A stretch of DNA of 24,462 nt from an uncultured Acidobacteriota bacterium (GTDB taxonomy: Bacteria > Acidobacteriota > Thermoanaerobaculia > Gp7-AA8): assembly GCA_946887105.1 (NCBI GenBank), contig CAMPKJ010000049.1:1-24462 (forward strand), written 5' to 3'. Both the position numbers and the translations under genes were made by a program. Shown piece after piece: positions 21,331 through 24,462 of the stretch. Each line of letters starts with the position of its first letter. Within the stretch, counting starts at the first letter, position 1. The notes under the pieces are model-generated. The model saw nothing but the letters and a program-made list of their open reading frames with translations. It was not told where the DNA came from and did not search any database.

Positions 21331-21364
21331 GAAATAAAAAAGGCGTTCCCTGTTCGGAACGCCT
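21331..21364 (-). terminator. Intrinsic terminator downstream of the tRNA gene
   Basis: On the minus strand AGGCGTTCC (21364-21356) and GGAACGCCT (21349-21341) form a perfect 9-bp stem with a 6-base loop, followed by TTTTTATTTC (21340-21331). This is a textbook rho-independent terminator for the tRNA transcript. It also lies one base or so before the Shine-Dalgarno of the zinc-ribbon operon (21329-21322), so partial read-through could feed that operon. Confidence 0.88.
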
Positions 21365-21436
21365 GACGGTGTCGGATCGTGTCCGGCACGTGTGCAACAG
21401 TGATCGAAGATGGCAAAGGCTCTCAGCATCGCGCTC

Positions 21437-21512
21437 TGGTGGGTCCACCAGGATTCGAACCTGGGACCTGCCGGTTATGAGCCGGTAGCTCTAACCGCTG
21501 AGCTATGGACCC
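21437..21512 (-). tRNA. tRNA with CAU anticodon (tRNA-Ile2 or elongator tRNA-Met)
   Basis: A 76-base cloverleaf reads on the minus strand: acceptor GGGTCCA/TGGACCC (7 bp), D-arm GCTC-AGCGGTTA-GAGC, anticodon loop CTCATAA with CAT at 21479-21477, T-arm CCAGG-TTCGAAT-CCTGG, and an encoded ACCA end. The 8-base D-loop resembles tRNA-Ile2, whose wobble C becomes lysidine, rather than the 9-base loop of E. coli elongator Met; T4-A69 gives no help for TilS recognition. The 5' strand of the anticodon stem starts with A27 opposite C43, a mismatch. Initiator Met is excluded because the acceptor 1-72 pair is G-C and the anticodon stem lacks three G-C pairs in the GGG/CCC order. Confidence 0.92.
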
Positions 21513-21521
21513 GGACGCGCG

Positions 21522-21527
21522 ATTCTA
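21522..21527 (-). promoter_or_regulatory. -10 element TAGAAT of the tRNA gene
   Basis: TAGAAT on the minus strand lies nine bases before the mature 5' end of the tRNA. The transcript would start within about three bases of the mature end. No clear -35 hexamer is visible. Confidence 0.5.
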
Positions 21528-21555
21528 GCAGAACCTCACGCCGCTCTTTTTTCCA

Positions 21556-22764
21556 TCAACGCGCTTCGACCTGATCGCCGACCATCATCTCGCGCCTTGC
21601 GCGCGTGATCACCGCGGTGGCGGTCCTGCCCTGTGTGGTGAGAACACCCAATTCGCCGAGAACCATGCGCGGCTGATCCCTGCGCGGGCTGGGACGGTAC
21701 ACGGTCAGGAAGTCGCCGGGCTCGATCTGATTCTCCGCGCCGAGATCGACCTGCACGAGCACGCCTTCCACGAGACCGAGATCCCATCCGCGCGCATCGA
21801 CGATGTAGCCGTTGTCGCGGCCGGTCGGCGGATCGCACCACGCCGGAAGCTCCGGCACGCGGGCGATCGGAATCGGCAGTTGCGGCAGCGGCTTGAGCCG
21901 CGCGCCGATGTTGATCTCGCGGCAGGCCTCGACGACGATCGCGCGCGAAAGACCCGGCTCCGTATCGGTGCAGAGCACGCGAATCTGGCCGACGTACGCA
22001 TAGTGACGGCCGAGCACGGCGCCGGTGGCGGGATGCGTGATCATGTCCTCCGGCTCGACCGCGATGTACGTCTCGCCGGCGACGAGACCGGTGGACGCAC
22101 CGCCGCTGATGTAAATGAGGTCGCCGTGAACCGCGCTGGCGGGCATTTCCGGTTGCGCGCGCGGGACGTACTTCGCATCGACGTCCTCGTGCGACGCGAC
22201 GTAATTCGGCATCGGCTCGTTGGGATCGCCGATGTATCCATAGCAATAGACATCGGCCTCGGTGCCGAGCGCGATCGGGTTGTTCACCACGGCCATGCGC
22301 GCGACGGCGAAACCGTCGCCCGTCTGCGTGGCGCTGAATGCGTTGTCGCCTTCGGCCATCGTGCCGGTGCGCGGGGTCACGGTCGACATCGCGCCTTCGC
22401 CGGTCGTGGTCGCCGTCTCGGTGGCGGTGCCTTCACCGCCGACCAGGAGCACGTCGCCGGGATAGATCCAGTGCGCGTCGGTGATCCAGGTGTTGGATTC
22501 CCACAGCTGTGGCCAGAGGTAGGGATTGTTGTAGTACTGCTGGGCGAGCGCCCAGAGCGTGTCGCCGGACTGGATGGTGTGCGTCCGTGCGCCTGCGGGA
22601 TACGTGGCAGGATCCGGCGGGTAGTACGCCGTCCAGTGATCTCCGACGTTGTGGAGATCGCGCGGCGGTTGTGAGGACTGCCTCTGCGCGGACGCATCGA
22701 CTGCGACCGACGCTGTCGCCATCACGAACAGGAGAACGGGAGCCACCCTACGCACACTGACCAT
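21556..22764 (-). CDS. Secreted LysM domain protein
   Basis: About 402 residues with a signal peptide (residues 1-27, VAPVLLFVMATASVAVDASAQ). A single LysM domain follows (about 61-108: THTIQSGDTLWALAQQYYNNPYLWPQLWESNTWITDAHWIYPGDVLLV). LysM binds N-acetylglucosamine-containing glycans, usually peptidoglycan, so the protein should sit in the periplasm. A Thr/Glu-rich linker (about 112-140) leads to a C-terminal region of about 260 residues that I do not recognise, with four cysteines and VEGVLVQVDLGAENQIEPGDFLTVYRPS, resembling FlgT/FlgA-like beta domains only loosely. Two ATGs are adjacent; the second (22764) has GGGAGG five bases upstream. A sigma-70-like promoter lies upstream, after sigZ. 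Confidence 0.85.
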   Translation of the reverse strand: MVSVRRVAPVLLFVMATASVAVDASAQRQSSQPPRDLHNVGDHWTAYYPPDPATYPAGARTHTIQSGDTLWALAQQYYNNPYLWPQLWESNTWITDAHWIYPGDVLLVGGEGTATETATTTGEGAMSTVTPRTGTMAEGDNAFSATQTGDGFAVARMAVVNNPIALGTEADVYCYGYIGDPNEPMPNYVASHEDVDAKYVPRAQPEMPASAVHGDLIYISGGASTGLVAGETYIAVEPEDMITHPATGAVLGRHYAYVGQIRVLCTDTEPGLSRAIVVEACREINIGARLKPLPQLPIPIARVPELPAWCDPPTGRDNGYIVDARGWDLGLVEGVLVQVDLGAENQIEPGDFLTVYRPSPRRDQPRMVLGELGVLTTQGRTATAVITRARREMMVGDQVEAR

Positions 22765-22804
22765 CATCCCCTCCCGGGTCTATTACCAACCGAGTCAGCT
22801 CAAT

Positions 22805-22834
22805 AAGTTAGCGCAAGGGACAGGAAATGGTCAA
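22805..22834 (-). promoter_or_regulatory. Sigma-70-type promoter of the LysM gene
   Basis: On the minus strand TTGACC (22834-22829) and TAACTT (22810-22805) are separated by 18 bases. The start point would be near 22798, giving a leader of about 34 nt that contains the GGGAGGGG ribosome binding site. This is the clearest -35/-10 pair in the window. Confidence 0.6.
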
Positions 22835-22844
22835 ACCGGGGCGA

Positions 22845-23438
22845 TCAACAGCGCGGCGCGCCGGACTCGCCGGCGCAGGCCGGCGCGCACGCGGCGCCAC
22901 GCTCGAATGCGATCGGAGCACCGTTCCGGGACAGCGCGATCGAACAGCAGCCGTCGAACGCGCCGCGCAGTTTCGTCCTCGCGCGTTGCACCCGTGACTT
23001 GAGCGTGGAAAGCGGTACGCCGAGCGAGGCGGCAAGCCCGGTCTGCGCCTCTCCTTGCAGGTCGATCCGGCGCAGCAGGTCCGCATCGGCTTCGGGAAGC
23101 ATGCGCAGCATCGGCTCGAGACAGTCGCTGAGATCGCCGATGGTCCGGTCCGCGGGATCGGCGGCGTCGCTCTCGGGAACGTCGCCAAAGGTGTCGAGGT
23201 CGATGGTCGGCTTGCGCTGGCGGTAGTACTCGGCGACGGCATTGCGCGTGACGGTGAAGAGCCACGCGCGAACGGACGCGGCGTCGATCTCGCCGCGGCG
23301 CTCCAGCAGCTTCAGCATCACGGTCTGCACGACGTCGTCGGCATCGCCCGGATTCACACGTCGCGAAACGGAGACGCGCAGGCGGTCGCCCAGCTCGTGC
23401 CATGCCGCCGCTACGTCGATGGTCTGTTCGGCTTCCAT
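22845..23438 (-). CDS. sigZ: ECF sigma factor, SigZ type, with cysteine-rich tail
   Basis: A 197-residue RNA polymerase sigma factor. Region 2 (about 15-75) contains PGDADDVVQTVMLKLLERRGEI and VRAWLFTVTRNAVAEYYRQRK; region 4 (about 108-160) contains LPEADADLLRRIDLQGEAQTGLAASLGVPLSTLKSRVQRARTKLRG. The chain then continues past the usual ECF end with FDGCCSIALSRNGAPIAFERG and a tail with cysteines at 164, 165, 184, 188 and 197. This GCC...G extension is characteristic of the SigZ group. Cysteine-rich tails in some ECF factors (for example CorE) sense metals directly. No anti-sigma gene is adjacent. ATG at 23438 is preceded by GGGGGAA and, ten bases away, a TATCTT -10-like hexamer. Confidence 0.87.
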   Translation of the reverse strand: MEAEQTIDVAAAWHELGDRLRVSVSRRVNPGDADDVVQTVMLKLLERRGEIDAASVRAWLFTVTRNAVAEYYRQRKPTIDLDTFGDVPESDAADPADRTIGDLSDCLEPMLRMLPEADADLLRRIDLQGEAQTGLAASLGVPLSTLKSRVQRARTKLRGAFDGCCSIALSRNGAPIAFERGAACAPACAGESGAPRC

Positions 23439-23448
23439 TGATTCCCCC

Positions 23449-23454
23449 AAGATA
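23449..23454 (-). promoter_or_regulatory. -10-like TATCTT upstream of sigZ
   Basis: TATCTT on the minus strand ends ten bases before the sigZ ATG. It may be a housekeeping -10 element, or part of a longer site recognised by the ECF factor itself, since CCGTC lies directly upstream of it on the same strand. Confidence 0.4.
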
Positions 23455-23471
23455 GACGGAAACGGGGCGCG

Positions 23472-23502
23472 AAAGACGCACCTGCCGCCGCAATGCGTCT
23501 TT
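23472..23502. repeat. 9-bp inverted repeat in the sigZ/flavoprotein intergenic region
   Basis: AAAGACGCA (23472-23480) and TGCGTCTTT (23494-23502) are perfect reverse complements with a 13-base spacer, centred in the 111-bp divergent intergenic region. The CGTC inside each arm resembles the -10 core used by many ECF sigma factors. This makes the repeat a candidate bidirectional ECF promoter or a repressor operator. Confidence 0.7.
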
Positions 23503-23549
23503 GACGCGCGACCTCCGTCTCTGAGAACGAGCGAGACAGGAGGACCACG

Positions 23550-24462
23550 ATGCAGAACAACGAGCTTCCCGTTGCAGTGATCGGAGGTGGACCGGTAGGC
23601 CTCGCCGCGGCCGCACATCTGTTGGAGCGCGGTCTGCGGCCGGTCGTCTTCGAGGCGGGAGCGCGCGTCGGACAAGCGATGCGCGACTGGGGACACGTGC
23701 GGATGTTCTCGCCCTGGCGCTACGTGGTCGATCACGCGTCCAGGCGGGCGCTCGACTGCAGCGGCTGGATCATGCCCGATCCGGAGGCGTTGCCCACCGG
23801 GCTCGATCTCGTCGAGCGATATCTGGAGCCGCTGGCGGCGCTGCCGCCGATCCGGTCGGCTCTCCGTCTCGGGACGCGCGTGACGGGCGTCGCGCGGCAG
23901 TTCGCCGACAAGGTCAAGACTGCGAATCGCGAGACGATGCCGTTCATCGTGCGAACCATCGACGCCGATGGATCGGAGCACGACGTGCTCGCACGCGCGG
24001 TCATCGATGCATCAGGCACGTGGCTCGCGCCGAATCCGATGGGGGCGAACGGCCTCCCCGCTCGCGGCGAACGAGCACACGCGGCGCGCATCCGCTACGG
24101 CATCCCCGACATCCTGGGCAGAGAGCGCGCGCGATACACCGGGAAACGGACACTCGTCGTCGGTACCGGTCACTCCGCGATCAACAGTCTCCTGGCGCTC
24201 GTCGAGCTGATGGATGACCACGACCCGACGCGCATCCTCTGGGGCATGCGCCGGAACGCCCCCGGCAATGCATTCGGTGGCGGCGACGGCGACGCGCTTC
24301 CCGCCCGCGGTGCGCTCGGCACGCGGCTGCGCGCGCAGGTCGACTCCGGGAACGTGCGCATCCTCAGCGGGCTGCAGATCGGCTCGATCGAAGACGAGGA
24401 CGGCACGCTTGTCGTGCGGAACATCGGCGAAGAGGTCGTCGCCGTTGTCGACGAGGTGATCG
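23550..24462 (+). CDS. FAD/NAD(P)-binding oxidoreductase, 5' part
   Basis: The first 304 residues of a flavoprotein that continues beyond the window. An N-terminal FAD-binding Rossmann motif (VAVIGGGPVGLAAAAHLLERGLRPVVFEAG) is followed by the GQAMRDWGHVRMFSPWRYVVDHASRRAL block and VIDASGTW. A second dinucleotide motif, TLVVGTGHSAINSLLAL, should bind NADPH. This two-domain layout matches flavin monooxygenase/thioredoxin-reductase-like proteins (COG2072-like). I have a weak recollection of similar proteins in arsenic-resistance gene clusters, but nothing here proves it. The AGGAGG Shine-Dalgarno (23538-23543) lies six bases before the ATG. It is divergent from sigZ, so it is a natural candidate target of that sigma factor. 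Confidence 0.85.
   Translation, partial: MQNNELPVAVIGGGPVGLAAAAHLLERGLRPVVFEAGARVGQAMRDWGHVRMFSPWRYVVDHASRRALDCSGWIMPDPEALPTGLDLVERYLEPLAALPPIRSALRLGTRVTGVARQFADKVKTANRETMPFIVRTIDADGSEHDVLARAVIDASGTWLAPNPMGANGLPARGERAHAARIRYGIPDILGRERARYTGKRTLVVGTGHSAINSLLALVELMDDHDPTRILWGMRRNAPGNAFGGGDGDALPARGALGTRLRAQVDSGNVRILSGLQIGSIEDEDGTLVVRNIGEEVVAVVDEVI

Overview
This is a chromosomal stretch of a GC-rich (mostly about 65-75% G+C where sampled by hand), LPS-bearing diderm bacterium. LptD and an RmlA-type sugar nucleotidyltransferase imply an outer membrane with LPS. A YggS-YggT-DivIVA block, a C4 zinc-ribbon/RNase H pair and a two-unit REC-HD-GYP regulator sit in the same window. That mix would fit Acidobacteriota or a related deep diderm lineage, but the phylum is an inference from gene content. 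Coding density is very high: no gene-free stretch exceeds 300 bases, and many genes overlap by 1-59 bp.

Layout. 1-1280 (+): the 3' part of an L-lysine 6-aminotransferase gene, then a DUF433/DUF5615 toxin-antitoxin pair whose promoter and start codon lie inside a perfect 15-bp inverted repeat. 1282-2268 (-) and 2275-2814 (+): a fatty acid desaturase and a DUF488 protein with start codons 6 bp apart. 2860-4872 (+): a REC-HD-REC-HD-GYP response regulator, closed by an octamer-repeat hairpin shared with a convergent secreted P1-family peptidase (4965-6026, -). 6067-12384 (+): an envelope-oriented run of ribF, a multipass membrane protein, lptD, an rmlA-like gene, a pseudopilin-like protein and a MetW-like methyltransferase.

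12459-14054 (+) is the accessory-looking gene: a 531-residue protein with an N-terminal duplicated AbrB-like plus ACT-like unit and a C-terminal TIR-like domain, lower in GC than its neighbours. It overlaps the end of a convergent YfhO-like membrane glycosyltransferase gene (13996-16503, -), which shares a compact bidirectional promoter with a D-2-hydroxyacid dehydrogenase (16531-17445, +). 17418-21316 (-) is one tightly packed operon read zinc-ribbon protein, RNase HI (apparently from a CTG start), YggS, YggT, DivIVA, HutI. It lies just downstream of a CAU-anticodon tRNA and its terminator. 21556-24462 holds a secreted LysM protein, an ECF sigma factor of SigZ type with a cysteine-rich tail and no visible anti-sigma gene, and a divergent flavoprotein that runs off the window.

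A recurring theme is a -10-like hexamer 7-12 nt upstream of the start codon with no Shine-Dalgarno sequence, suggesting leaderless or near-leaderless transcripts for several genes. Others (2860, 19141, 21316, 22764, 23550) have clear Shine-Dalgarno sequences. The strongest candidates for something undescribed are the sensor-TIR protein, the palindromic leaderless toxin-antitoxin promoter, and the degenerate tandem HD-GYP regulator.
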